In this document: positions 45,501-58,300 of the stretch, piece after piece
Position numbering within the stretch: the first letter of the stretch is position 1
Layout: each line of letters begins with the position of its first letter
Assembly: GCF_009905375.1 (NCBI RefSeq)
Contig: NC_133650.1
Coordinates: 146,648,567-146,712,566 of the forward strand
DNA from: Apium graveolens
Taxonomy: Eukaryota > Streptophyta > Magnoliopsida > Apiales > Apiaceae
Direction of reading: 5' to 3'
DNA: 64,000 bases
Position numbers and translations under genes: made by a program
Notes under the pieces: model-generated
What the model saw: the letters and a program-made list of their open reading frames with translations, nothing else
Told to the model about the DNA's origin: nothing
The model's database searches: none

Positions 45501-45968
45501 ATATCTTGAAATTAGTTGGAAAAGGAGTCAGTTTCACTCGATAAAGCTATGATGATGAACTCGATGGATCAGGAAATTCTTTCATTAGATAGAATGCGTT
45601 ATGATTGTAGAGTAGAAGCCCAAGGCCAACTAAGTGACTCAAATTTCATTTGGTTAAGCCAGGAGAATCCTAAGAATGGGTTGGTTACTTGGTTATGATA
45701 TTTAGATAAACTGATGTTTGAAACATATAAAACTAAGAAAGTATTGTTGCATGGATGTAAGTGGACACAAGAACTTTTTACAGTGCTTTAGGCTAAAGGA
45801 TTTTTATTCCAAGGGTGTTAGGTTTAATTAGTATATATTGTAAATATAGGAAAAATGAAATCAAGAATCTTAATTTGAGGAAATTTAGGAAATGATGAGT
45901 TTAAGGATGTAGTTTCTACTAGAGTACAAGCATTACTACTTGAGAGAGGGATTGATTTTCACCAGATA

Positions 45969-46440
45969 TTGCCAAGCAATAACAACCGTTTAGAAAGCAG
46001 GAGTGAACAACATTCATTAGAAGTAAAGGAATTGGCAACCAAGTTACCGGAAATCTATGACAAAGGATTTATTAAGTTTAGCCTATTCCCCAAGGGAGCA
46101 ACAGTTCTGTTTATAAGAAAAGATGGATCTTTGAGATGGTGTATTTATAATATAAAATTGAACAAGTTAACAATTAAAGACAAATATCCACTGTTATGGA
46201 TTAAAGATTAGTACGATAAAAATGAGTTATTTATCTCCCTGAGATCTTCGATCAGATTATCATTGGTTATTATAAAACCCAAAGTTTTGTCAGAGAAGAC
46301 CTTCTGGATGAGATACAGACACTATGAGTTTCAGTGCCGTTTTTTAGCCAAGACCAGATCCAATGAATAGTATATTTCAAAAAAAATGGATGAGTTTGTT
46401 ACTGCGTTTGTCCATGAAACGTTAATATATTTTTAAAAAA
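45969..46440 (+). pseudogene. W reverse transcriptase remnant
   Basis: The open stretch 45969-46211 reads VKELATKLPEIYDKGFIKFS, KGATVLFIRKDGSLRWCIYN and KLNKLTIKDKYPLLWIKD, clearly the RT segment also present in Tekay-1 ([19 protein letters not shown] and following). Beyond the stop at 46209, FWMRYRHYEFQ and a MDEFVTAFVHET stretch match the next RT blocks. The catalytic Asp pair is gone. Confidence 0.75.
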
Positions 46441-47654
46441 ACTTCCCAAAGAGGACGTATAATGCTTTACTACCTTATGTTCGATCTTGGAACCTTGAGA
46501 AGAAAGGAAATTGTATGCAAAAATTTTCAAAGTTGATTTTTTATTAGAAATGGTACAATTTATCAGACATGATGTGATACTTAGCAAAAGAGAAAGTAGT
46601 GGAAAATTAGATGACCAAATTTAGATCCTAGAGAAAGTGAAAAGTTATTATGATTGAGCAAGTTAGTACCAAATGTCTGGACATGATGTTTCTAAGATAG
46701 CTCCACCCTTAACCTAACTTATAGTAAACAAGAGAAAATTGGAAGGATCACCGAGTGAGAAAATTTTTAAGAGACAAGAGGGTGTTGATTTATGTACTAG
46801 AATTCACTTGATGAAATAGAGAATCTTGTAATTGGGAGTGATGTCTTTTATAAAGGATAATGATGCATTTAGACACCATAAGAGGGAGTTATAACTTTTA
46901 TATCTTAGAAATGGAAGGATTAAATACGAGTTACCCTATGCATGATTTGATAAATTGATGTTAAAGATTAAAAGATACATAGTACAAGAGTTTGAACTGC
47001 GCGACATGCAGGAAAAGCAGTTGGAATTGTTAATTAATCGACATAGATGGCTTAGAACCTCTAATTCATTATCTAACAGAATTATCCGTCCTAATACTCT
47101 ATCCGAGAGAAATAAGTATTTATCATATCTATTCGTATCTAGAGAACACTATTGAATCGAGTACACATATATTGTCAAGGGAAATATAGCTTTTTACGAA
47201 TAAAATGAAGATTTAATTCATGGCAATACATGGTAATATGCATACAAGAAGTTGAATATTAAACAACGACAATTTTTATAATTTATTAAAGGCTATGGTC
47301 ATAATATAGATTACCACATAGGAAGGAAAGGTTAAAATGATGGTTACTATATAAAGAGTTAATTTATAAGATGGACAACATGAAGTTAGAAATGAGGATC
47401 CTAGTATATATATATATAAGATATATATACAACCAAAAATGTTAGAAAAGATACGAGAATTTCTAGAAGAAGTGATGTAGGAGAAAGGCCTGAATTGATT
47501 AGTATAGAACGACTAGCAAAATCTGCTTCCATTTAGTGAAAGAAACATCATTGATAAACTTGCAAATTTATATAATATTTATACTATGCGTAAGGACTAT
47601 TTGTATTTGTTTAAAGCTTTGTTTCCGAGGACTGAATCCTTTGTTGAGCAAGAC

Positions 47655-47942
47655 TGAAATTATATATATAACTCAATAATACGAGTTTGGATAACTCAAC
47701 ATAGAACAAGGACTTTGAAATAATCTATGTTCCACTAGAATCAGTACAAATTATTTATTGGGCATATACACTATGGTTTTGTTAGCTGCAGTGAAGAAGA
47801 CGTCAACAGTGATCCGTATAAAGTTCATTAATATGTTCAGGCATCGGAGGAATAGGGTTGACGTCATTCGAAGCAGTTATCGGGATCAGTGTGAAGACCT
47901 CAATAATTCTATGTGAAGTTGGTTTTATTTGGTAGAAGACTT
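47655..47942 (+). repeat. Start of the W 3' LTR, interrupted by V
   Basis: Begins TGAAATTAT after a degraded tract following TTTCCGAGGACTGAATCC. It ends in GACTT, the left target duplication of V, and would resume at 54784. No match to the visible 5' LTR tail is expected because different parts are seen. Confidence 0.5.
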
Positions 47943-48175
47943 TGAAAGAGATATGTCCTAAGTCCAATCATGTATGAGGATTTAGGAATAACTTTTATGT
48001 AGTCTGTTTTGATTTCATTGATATTAATAAAAGATTAATTTTGTTTTTATTACGGGCTCTATCTATTTTAAGTGTTTGAATAAGATATATTTAAGTTTAG
48101 AGTTATCATCTTTTAGGTCTCATTATTATGATCTCATCACAATCCATAAAAAGCTTTACTCTAAACTGTGGTATA
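47943..48175 (+). repeat. V 5' LTR remnant with inverted block
   Basis: 47943-48087 matches the start of the 3' LTR (53123 onward) with few differences. 48088-48175 matches the reverse complement of 53266-53353 at 85 of 88 positions. The rest of the LTR (about 1.4 kb) and the PBS are missing. Confidence 0.88.
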
Positions 48176-48243
48176 TTTTAAGATGTATGGATTAATTGTT
48201 ATGAATTTTTGAAGTTGTTTTAATTAAATTCGTAATTAAATAA

Positions 48244-48274
<31 letters not shown>

Positions 48275-49856
48275 GTTAGTATATATATATGTACATCTGC
48301 TGCTGGAAATCAAATGGCTGTACTGATGTTGATGGAGGCACGGGCTCCAATGCTCTGTACGGCGGCGGCGGCATTTAAAATAAAATAAAAAAAAACCGGC
48401 TGAAGTCTAAACAGGGCAAAGGAGCGCGCGTCTGACATGTGCGCGTGGGGCACACACGCTCGTGTGTCACGCGCGGCGCGTGTCAGACACGCGCGGGTCA
48501 ACGGTCAACCAGTGTTGACGTCATGCTGACATCATCAGATGACGTCATGCTGACGTCAGCTTAGGACTTAGGGCGCGTGGGGCACGTGGGCAGATGTCAG
48601 ACACGCGCCTGACAGCGCATATGCGCGTGTCAGCGCGTAGATTTGGTTCTTTGGGCGCGTGAGGGCGCGTGGCTGCTCAGAACGGGGTGTGCTTGGTGCC
48701 GTTGGATTCGTCTTTTTGAGACGCATCTAATGGTATATTATATGATATTTTCTGAAATTGTTTCGAACTGTTTATAGCTAACAGAAGTGTTTTAAAGCTG
48801 TTTTTGACTGTTTTAATTGCTTTTAAATACCTCATGTGATACATAGAGATGTATAATGCTTAGACCAATATGCTACATGATGTAACATGCCTACCTTGAC
48901 GTTTATTCATGCTTATATATGTGATATATGCTTAGTTTATCATGCGATGATAGATTTAGGTGAACTTAATTAACATAAGGCGTTTGTTAGACAATCTAGT
49001 ATAGTGAAATTGTTTCATGACCTTAATATAAATATTATGAATACGATCATGAGATTCTTGTGTTTATGAAACACGTAATTGAATATGAATTTTCAATATT
49101 GAGAGAAATGATGATTCTGTCAACAACAGATTTCTATCTGTAAGAAAGGGTTATTAAGTGACGCCTCTTGACAATGCTCCACCCGATCTGGGAATCATCT
49201 GATTATCGATTATTGATTTGAAATATTTAATTTAAAAGGAAGAATCTCTTTATAATATGATTATGATTGTAACGTAATATAAACCCTCTAAAATTAAATA
49301 ATATCAAGTAGTAATTGGCCAATGACACAACGGGCTTGTGTCGGTCCTAGCCTTCCAACATGGTAGAAAGTGGTTCTTATTTTTAAATCATTGTCATTTT
49401 TCGAAATAAGAAATACTTGTCTATTACATAGAGATGTGTACATTGAATTAGAATCTAAAGGTCGGTACGTGCTAAAGCCGTGGGCCATTGGAGACTGATT
49501 CAATTGTATAAAATATTCGGTTAGACTTGACTTAGAATATTGAGTTTGTCGTGCCACAGCCGTGACTCAATTATTCAAGAGGCTAAAGTTATATTAGGGA
49601 ATAACATAAGATGTAATTGACAAGAGTTGTCTGCCTATTGAACATCACATGACGTTTCATGTCACAGCCGAGGTTGTGTGATGGAATGTAGGATCCCTAT
49701 TCCCACTAGAATTATGAATGCTTAATTTTCACTTAGGGGGTTGAATAAATTAGATAAACTAGTGGGAGACACTTATGAATAAAGACCCTATTCATATAGT
49801 GTTTTGAAATGAAATTGAATATTTGTTAAGTGTTGTTATGTGTTACTATATTCGTC
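48176..49856 (+). other. V leader, with a GC-rich block rich in TGACGTCA and GCGCGT
   Basis: No ORF of note. A (TA)n run lies at 48245-48271. From 48421 to 48670 the base composition jumps to GC-rich with many GCGCGT words, a 19-bp palindrome centred at 48485, two GGTCAA (W-box complement) words and three TGACGTCA palindromes (48516, 48540, 48551). The remainder (48720-49856) is ordinary AT-rich leader up to the gag ATG. Confidence 0.6.
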
Positions 49857-52800
49857 ATGTCTTCTGCACTATCACCCCGGAGCATACTAGATGCTCACAA
49901 GTTGACTGGTCCTAATTTAGCTGTTTGTTTTCACTGTAACAAGTTGGGGCACTGGAAGAGGAAATGCCTTGCAGAATTGAAGAAGAAGAAGGGTAGTAAG
50001 ACTACCGCTTCTGATTCAGGCATGTTCATGATCGAAGTTAATATGTCACTAGGTCAAATTTCTACTTGGATATTAGATACCGCCCGTGGTTCTCATATTT
50101 GCAATTCGTTGCAAGGACTAAAGGGAAGTAGGACTCTTGAAAAAGATGAGGTGATTCTACGTATGGGGAATGGAGCAAGGGTTGCGGCCATATCTGTAGG
50201 ATCATTTAGTTTACATATGCCTACGGGCAAGACTATTATTTTGAATAATTGTTATTACGTATCATCTATTTTGAGGAATATTGTTTCTATTCCTATGTTG
50301 GATGTGGATGGTTTTTCATTTATTATTAAGAATAATGAATGTTCTATCCTTAAAGATAATATTTTTTTTGGACGTGGCATTTTAAATAATGGTCTGTATG
50401 TATGTGACGTAGAGCATGATTTACTTCAGATTGAACAAACTAATAAAAGAAAATGAGATGATGAAAATCTGACCTATTTATGGCACTGTAGGCTAGGTCA
50501 TATTAGTGAAAATAGACTGCGGACATTGCATAAGGAAGGGTTACTTGACTCCTTTGATTTTGAATCATATCCTACATGCGAGTCTTGTCTATTGGGTAAA
50601 ATGACCAAATCTCCATTTAGTAGACATGGAGAGAGGGCTGCAGATTTGCTAGGATTGGTACACACAGATGTATGTGGACCAATGTCTATGCAAGCCATGG
50701 GTGGATTTTTGTACTTCATTACTTTCATAGATGATAGATCTAGATTCAGATATGTGTATTTGATGAAACACATGTCTAAAGCCTTTGAAAAGTTCAAAGA
50801 ATATAAACATAAAGTGGAGAAACAAACCAAACACAGTATTATAACTCTTCGATCAGATCGAGGTGGTGAATACTTGAATGGAGAGTTTCTAGATTATCTT
50901 AAAGAAAATGGTATAGTCTCCCAGTGGACTCCTCCATATACTCCACAGTTAAATGGGGTATCTGAAAGGAGAAATCGAACTTTGTTAGACATGGTTCGGT
51001 CCATGATGAGCTCTGCGAATCTTCCAGTATTCCTATGGGGTTATGCATTGGAAACCTCAACATATTTACTGAATAAGGTGCCTTCCAAATCTGTTCCTCA
51101 AACTCCATATGAGATATGGAAAGAAAGGAAACCGAGTCTTAAACACGTTAAGATTTGGGGATGTCCAGTTTACGTCAAGAAAGTTGACCCAGATAACCTG
51201 GAATCTCGATCCATAAAATGTAATTTTATGGGATATCCTAAAAAGACTTTGGGGTATTACTTTTACACCGATCATCGGGTGTTTATCTCCAGACATGCTA
51301 CCTTCTTGGAAAAGGAGTTTATCCTTGAAGGAAACAGTGGGAGCAAAATTGAACTTGATGAAGTTCAAGAAGCACAAACTACTACGGATCAAGTGGAAAC
51401 ACCTGTTCAGACTGAACAACCTTCTGTGGAACAACCCATTCGTAGGACAGGGAGAGTGTCTCCCCAACCTGAGAGGTATTATGGCCTTGTCATTGAGAAT
51501 GACAATGAGTTGTCAATCATTGATGATGATGACCCTGTGACCTATAATGATGCTATGAGTAGTGTTGACTCAGAGAAATGGCATAGTGCCATGAAATCCG
51601 AAATGGAATCTATGTATACCAACCAAGTATGGACTCTGGTTGAGGCGCCTGAAGGTGTTAAGCCTATTGGGTACAAGTGGGTATACAAAAGAAAGATTGG
51701 AGCAGATGGCCAGGTGGAGACCTATAAGTCCAGGCTCGTGGCAAAAGGATTCAAACACAGGCAAGCGATTGACTTTGATGAAACTTTTTCGCCTGTAGCC
51801 CTGTTAAAATCAATTCGGATTTTGCTTGCGATTGCTGCTTACTACGATTATGAGATCTGGCAAATGGACGTGAAAACGGCCTTCCTCAATGGGGAAATTG
51901 AGGAGGAAGTGTATATGACACAGCCAGAGGGTTTTCTTTCCAAGGAAAATGAACACCTAGTGTGTAAGCTGCTGCGAACCATATATGGTTTAAGGAAAGC
52001 TTCTCGTAGATGGAACATCCATTTTGATGAGACAATCAAAGAGTTTGGTTTTATAAAAAACATAGATGAACCATGTGTCTACAAGAAGGTTAGTGGGAGC
52101 GCGGTAACATTTCTTGTATTGTATGTAGATGACATACTTCTTATAGGAAATGATATACCGATGCTATAATCAGTCAAAGTATGGCTATCAAAGAACTTCA
52201 TCATGAAGGACTTGGGAGAAGCATCCTACATTCTCGATATGAAGATCTTTAGAGATAGATCTAGAAGAATGATAGGTCTTACCCAGGGTACATACATCCA
52301 GAAAGTGCTTAAAAGGTTTAGCATAGAAAACTCCAAAAGAGGTCTCATACCGATGAGCCATGGAGTGTCCCTTTCCGAAACAATGTCTCCTAAGACACCT
52401 GAGGAAAGAGAGCGTATGAGTAAGATTCATTATGCTTCAGCAATAGGATCTATCATATACGCGATGTTGTGTACAAGGCCTGATGTTGCTTATTCAATTA
52501 GTGTGACGAGCAGATATCAGTCCAATCCAGGTGAAGACCACTGGAAAGCAGTGAAAAACTTCCTTAAGTACTTGCGAAGGACTCAGGACATTTTTCTTGT
52601 TTTTGGTGGTGAATCTGAGTTGAAAATAGAGGGTTATACTGACTCTAGTTTTCAATCAGAAAGTGATATCAAATCCATGTCAGGGTACGTGTTTACTCTG
52701 AATGGTGGTGCGATTAGTTGGAAGAGTTCCAAACAGTCTATGACGGCTGACTCAACAGCGAAAGCAGAATATATAGCTGCAAGTGAGGCTGCAAAAGAAG

Positions 52801-53108
52801 CCGTTTGGATGAGGAAATTTGTTTTTGAGTTGGGAGTTGTTCCTAGCGTTGAAGAGCCTATTGTGTTGTATTATGATAACAACGCAGCAATAGCACAAGC
52901 CAAGGAACCTAGGTCTCATAAAAGTTCCAAACATGTCCTGCGGCGCTTTCATCTGATTAGGGAGATTGTTGAAAGAGGAGATGTCAACGTCGAGAGAGTT
53001 GACACACATAACAACATAGCAGACCCTTTAACAAAGCCACTTTCTCAAAGTCACTTTGATCGTCATAAAGACAGGATGAGTATTAGATACCAGAGTGATT
53101 GGCTTTAG
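49857..53108 (+). pseudogene. V gag-pol polyprotein (gag mostly deleted, two in-frame stops)
   Basis: ATG 49857 gives MSSALSPRSILDAHKLTGPN, the usual Tork-type Gag start, then jumps in frame to the CCHC knuckle (CFHCNKLGHWKRKC), so about 200 residues of capsid are missing. The protease site is changed (ILDTARGSHIC, where DTG is normal). Integrase: LWHCRLGHI...CESC zinc finger, [17 protein letters not shown] and [47 protein letters not shown] and YVDDILLIG (52122-52148). RNase H: GYTDSSFQSE, YYDNNAAIAQAK and NIADPLTKPL, ending at TAG 53106. The frame is unbroken except for TGA 50454 and TAA 52167, each one transition from CGA or CAA. Confidence 0.92.
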
Positions 53109-53122
53109 TACAAGTGGGAGAT

Positions 53123-54778
53123 TAAAAGAGATATGTCCTAAGTCCAATCATGTATGAGGATTTAGGAATAACTTTTATGTAGTCTGTTTTGATTTTATTG
53201 ATATTAATAAAAGACTTGTTTTGTTTTTATTACGGGCTCTATCTATTTTAAGTGTTTGAATAAGATATACCATAGTTTAGAGTAAAGCTTTTTATGGATT
53301 GTGATAAGATCATAATAATGAGACCTAATAGATGATAACTCTAAACTTAAATAGTTCCTGGTCGTAGGATTACTAACTGGTAATTAATAATCCTCAAAGA
53401 TCGGTACATACTATGCTTGCTTCATTATGAAGGATGTCTGTTCTCATAGACATTTGTGTGGTGACACTATAGCTAGTATGTAGGTGCTTATTATAGAATA
53501 AGTTCACTGAACATGACTCGCACAGCTGAACAACTGATGGAGTTCACTCACGTGTCAGCAGTTGTTCATATAGTAATAGTTGTACAAGTATCCTTAGACT
53601 TGAGGTCATCATAGTAATCTTGTGTACACTGAACTATGCTTTAGTTTAGTTCTTAGTCTCCAGGGACAATTATAAGGGCTGTACTGGGCATAGGAATTTG
53701 TATACAAAGATAGTGTATGATCAATAAAGGATCTACCCCTTCCAGTGAAGGAAGAGAATGTTCAATGCTGATCCACTTATGCTAGTTCAAGAATCTCTGG
53801 CCAGAGTGAATGAAATTAGAAAATAGTTTCTAATTTATATTAAATAGAAATAAGCATAGTGAATGGGAAAGCAAATGATTAAATAAGATAGGCTTGACAC
53901 AAGTTCCATGCCTTGTATTTAATCGTGACATTGCAGGGTAGAAGGAATTAATTGTACGGTAACTATTCACTGAATAGGTTCTTGGTATTCTAAGCAGTGA
54001 ATTCGTATTATCCGGATAGTCGCGATATGCTGAGAAGTATCCCTCACGATGTAGAATAAATATGATTAATTAATTAATCATATTTAATGAATTAGAGAAT
54101 TTATATAAATAATGATAAAATAGTTTTATTATTATTTATTTCTACTACCTGTTTAATATTGAACATACAGGGTCACACCATAAAAGAGGATGATTTAATG
54201 GTGGAGGAATTAATTAATAATGACTGATAATTATTTATTTATGAAATAAATAATAGGCAAATTTAATAATTGATTAAATGAGATTTAATTGATTATAAAT
54301 TAATTAAGAAAAGTTCTTAATATTATTAATTAAGAATTTAATTTTAGGAAATTAAATCAAGAGAGAGAATTATTTCTAAAGTGTTTAGAAAAAGAATTAA
54401 TATTTAAAAGGTGTTTTAATTATTAGTGAGAATAATAAAGGGTTAATAATAATAATATTTTATGGAAAATTTTCAGCTGAAAATTTTGCCTATAAATATA
54501 CTATTATAAACCCTATTTTTGCCTCAGCCCAAAAGATTAACAAAACCTTAATTCTCTCCACCTCCTCCTCCTTCATTACATCGTTTTCTTGGTGGATACC
54601 GGTGGAGTGCTTCACACTTGAGGAGCAGCTGCTAAGGATCTCCGCTCTTTGTTCTTGGATCGCTTTTAAAGGTTAGAAATCGATCCCTCGATTTTATTTA
54701 CGATCTGTATGCATATTATATGGATTTTATATGTGTAAATTTGTTTTACCATGCTTCCGTGATAGTTAAAATCCTACA
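53123..54778 (+). repeat. 3' LTR of V (1656 bp)
   Basis: Starts after the polypurine tract GTGGGAGAT near TTAAAAGAGATATGTCC and ends CCTACA before GACTT. It includes a 72-bp segment bounded by 9-bp inverted repeats GTTTAGAGT/ACTCTAAAC (53275-53346). A TATA-like CTATAAATATAC at about 54490 and a CT-rich leader start (54550-54575) are visible. Confidence 0.9.
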
Positions 54779-54783
54779 GACTT

Positions 54784-55372
54784 AATAGTGGTTTGTACGG
54801 GTATAATACGAAGGCCTGAGAGCGGAACTAGTCGTCAGTTAACCAGACCCTTCTACTAAACGTCAGTGATCTGTGAAAGGAAACGGAGTATTATTTTGAG
54901 AAATACTGTTAAGTGGTTTTTGTACTTGAGAAGATTAAAAATATTTTAAAGTGCAAAGTCTCGGAGATTAGAAGGTTTGAAGATAGAGGGGTACAACTAA
55001 AAGATTGCGAGAATTAGTTCAAGAACAAATAAATAATTTCAAGCTATAAATTATTTATAAATTGTCACATGTGGAGTGCAAATAATTATTTATATTATAA
55101 TTAATAAATAATTATAAATTATTTATAATTATTTATAAATAATTTCAAGCCATGAAAAAAATTGTATTTTAAGAAATTGCCAGCCAGATTTGCATGCATG
55201 TCACTCCTGTGGTTATCAAATAAATAAAAGGAACACCGAGTTTATAAAGGAATTGGCAGGTCCCTTGTTGATTTATTCTTCTTGGTGTTTCATTGTGTTG
55301 CGGAGAGCGCGTGACATTCAACCTGCCAACAACCCGGTTTCTACGGAGATAAAAGAAAGGAACGCATGTCAC
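54784..55372. other. AT-rich DNA between V and the hAT element
   Basis: Probably the rest of the W 3' LTR, then AT-rich palindromic sequence (55020-55160) with AATAATTTCAAGC repeated at 55026 and 55138. At 55190-55260 a promoter-like segment (CATGTCACTCC ... GTTTATAAAGG) is echoed at 58933-59000 beyond the hAT. No gene seen. Confidence 0.5.
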
Positions 55373-58300
55373 TAGGGGTGAGCAAAATTTTTGAAAACCC
55401 GCCCAAACCGACCGTTTCAAACCGCCCAAACCGAAAGTCATGGTTTTATAATGGTTTGGATCGGTTACGGTTTTATTTTTGTAAAAACCGAAAAATATTG
55501 GTTGGTTTTGGTGTTTTTATTTTACCGACCGATATACCCGTACCGCGAAATCGATAATCAAACCGCCCGTTATAACCGAACCGCCCTAAAATATTATAAG
55601 TAATTTATTATATATATATATAACAATATAAATAAAATATAATAAGCATTAGACGCTGTCTTTAAGTCACTAACCCTAAAAAACTTCAGTGCTCAGTACA
55701 TCTTATCTTACTTACATAGCGGCAACTTCTCCTCAAATCTCAATATTAATCTCATCACTTTTTTTTCTACTAATAATTATTGAAGATCCAATTAACTCAC
55801 AGGTTTGGTTTCATATCTTGATTATCCATTATCTATAATTTTATAATTTTTGATGTTTAACTTAGTTTCTTATCTTCATTGATCAGTTATAAATTTGTCC
55901 AATTATGTTGTTTGAGCTTTTCCTGATTTTGGATATCAATTTTACATCATTTTTTGATTCATTGATCAGTTATGAATTTGTAGACTCAGTTTACTTATTT
56001 GTTTCTCATAATTATTTTTAGTTGGAGAATATGGCTCATGTGTTTGATGAAAGTTCTGTGAGAATACATGTGTTTTAATTTAACTATTTGGATATGTTAT
56101 CAACATCTTGTACCTTACTGATGTTTTTTGTTTAATAATGCAGAGAACCAATTATGTCCAATCCACCGATTGTAATTGTTGAACCTGATATCAGTGAAGT
56201 TCCTCTGCCTATACCTCAGAGTGTTACTGGAAATAATGCTGATGAAAACATGGCGGAAACTCAACAAACTCAGCCTCAAGGCCCGCAACCTCGACCTACC
56301 AAAAAAAGAGGACCAAGGTCAGATGTATGGAAAGTCTTTACTAAAGATCAAAAAAATCCGAATATTTCCACTTGCAATTTTTGTAAGAAGGTGTATGTTA
56401 GTGAGAACAAAAATGGGACTAGTAGTCTGTGGCACCACACAAACTTATGTGTTAAGAATCCTAATAGAAAAGCAATCAAAAATCAACCTCTACTTACGTT
56501 TGAAAAGAAAAAGGAGGGAATCGGGGGTACCCTTAAAGCTCATACTTTTAACTTTGAGGAGTGTAGGAAGGCATTAGCAGAAATGGTAATAATTGATGAG
56601 TACCCTTTTAGAATGGTTGAAGGTCAAGGTTTCATAAAATACAGTAAATGCTTAGAGCCCAGGTTTGTCCTTCCATCTAGGTGGACTGTTGCGCGAGATT
56701 GTATTAAAGTGCATAAAGAGGAAAAGAAAAAGTTAAAGCGTGCAATTAGAGGTAGGCGTATAAGCATGACTACAGATTGTTGGACTTCTAATCAAAAGAT
56801 TAGTTACATGTGTTTAACTGCCCATTGGATAGATGATGATTGGATACTACAAAAAAAGATTCTGAATTTTCGACAAGTTGTAAGTCATAAAGGAGCAGTA
56901 CTTGGAAAAATGGTTGAGAAATGCTTGTTAGAGTGGGGGATTGATAATATATTGTCACTGACTCTTGATAATGCAACGTCAAATAATGATCTCGTTAAGT
57001 ACTTGGCAACCAAAACTAACAAATGGAATTCTTGTATTTGTGACAATGAGTTTCTTCAGGTTAGATGTGCAGCCCACATCTTAAATTTGGTTGTAAAAGA
57101 TGGCTTAGAAGAAGAAATTGCATCTGTGGAAGCAATTAGAAATGCTGTTAAGTATGTCCGTGCTTCTCCTGCTAGGTTAGATACATTTAAGAGGTGTGTT
57201 GAGATTGAAAAAATTAGATCCAAGTTTCTTCCATCGATGGATGTAGACACTAGATGGAATTCTACCTATCTTATGTTGGAGAGTTCGATTGATTTTGAAA
57301 AAGCATTTGAAAGACTAGAAGAAGAAGATAAGGGATATAAGACTTATTTTGAACGAAAAAAAGGAGGACCTCCTAAAAAAGAAGATTGGGCTACTGCTAG
57401 AATGTTTGTTCAGTTTTTAAAACTCTTCTACGATTGCACTATCATGTTTTCGAGTTCATTATCCATCACGTCAAACTTGTTCTTCAATGAAATGCTTCAA
57501 GTGCATGATATGATAAAATGGATGGCAAGTTCAAGTACAGATGTGACTTTGACAAATATGGCAAAGGAAATGAAAAAAAGTATGATAAGTATTGGGGAAA
57601 TTATGACAATATCAATTACTTGTTATTTGTTTGTGTTGTTTTGGACCCAAGATACAAAATGAAGTATGTAGAATGGAACATCAAGAGGCTGTGTGACTAT
57701 GATTTTGGAAAAAGTAGTTATATAACTAGCAGGGTGAGAGAAACACTCGGAAAGTTATTTAAATACTACGAATCCACTGGCACTCGTCCCTACACAAGTT
57801 TTATGGATAATAGAGGATGTGCAGGAGAAATGGAAACACCTTCTATCGGTTTAGATATGTATGCGATTTTAAAGTTAGAAAGGTCAAAGGCATATGAAGA
57901 TGATATGATGGCAGAAGAATCACATGATAACAAGTCTGAATTGGAAATGTATTTCTTGGATAGATTTGACGCAAAAGTGAAGGAGCTGGATGTACTTTTA
58001 TGGTGGAAGGTAAATGCTCAGAAATATCCTACTCTTTCAAAAATGGCACGTGATTTATTGGCTGTTCCAATATCAACAGTTTCATCAGAATCTGCATTCT
58101 CTACTGGTAGTAGAGTCATTGATACATTCCGGACAAGTTTGCTCCCAAAAACAGTAGAAACATTAATTTGCTCTCAGAGTTGGTTAAAAACCCCAAAACA
58201 GCCTATTCAACTCCGTGAAATGCTTGTGGATTTGGAAAAGTATGAAGAAATAGCAAAAGGTAAATAATTGTAGTAACTTTTTCTACTTTCTGCCATTTTC

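Larger units (their letters stand above)
41203..47942 (+). mobile_element. Element W: heavily decayed Ty3/gypsy (Tekay-like), host of Y and V
   Basis: 5' LTR tail (41203-41378), PBS, a long leader without recognisable genes (41395-44400), degraded gag (about 44440-44960), protease trace (about 45380-45490), RT (about 45969-46430), traces of the RNase H/integrase linker (about 47440), a Tekay-like sequence TTTCCGAGGACTGAATCC (about 47621), and the start of the 3' LTR near 47655. Frames are full of stops and shifts. V (47943-54778) interrupts the 3' LTR, which resumes at 54784. W is the oldest unit in this part of the stack. Confidence 0.7.
47943..54778 (+). mobile_element. Element V: Ty1/copia (Tork-like) with rearranged 5' LTR
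   Basis: A 5-bp target duplication GACTT flanks it (47938-47942 and 54779-54783). The 3' LTR is full length (53123-54778). The 5' LTR keeps only its first 145 bp in normal order, then an 88-bp inverted block (48088-48175), then unrelated sequence; no PBS is found. A long leader (to 49856) precedes gag-pol. Integrase-before-RT order and the pol motifs place it in copia. The coding region has only two in-frame stops, but most of gag is deleted. V cannot prime its own replication in this form. Confidence 0.9.
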
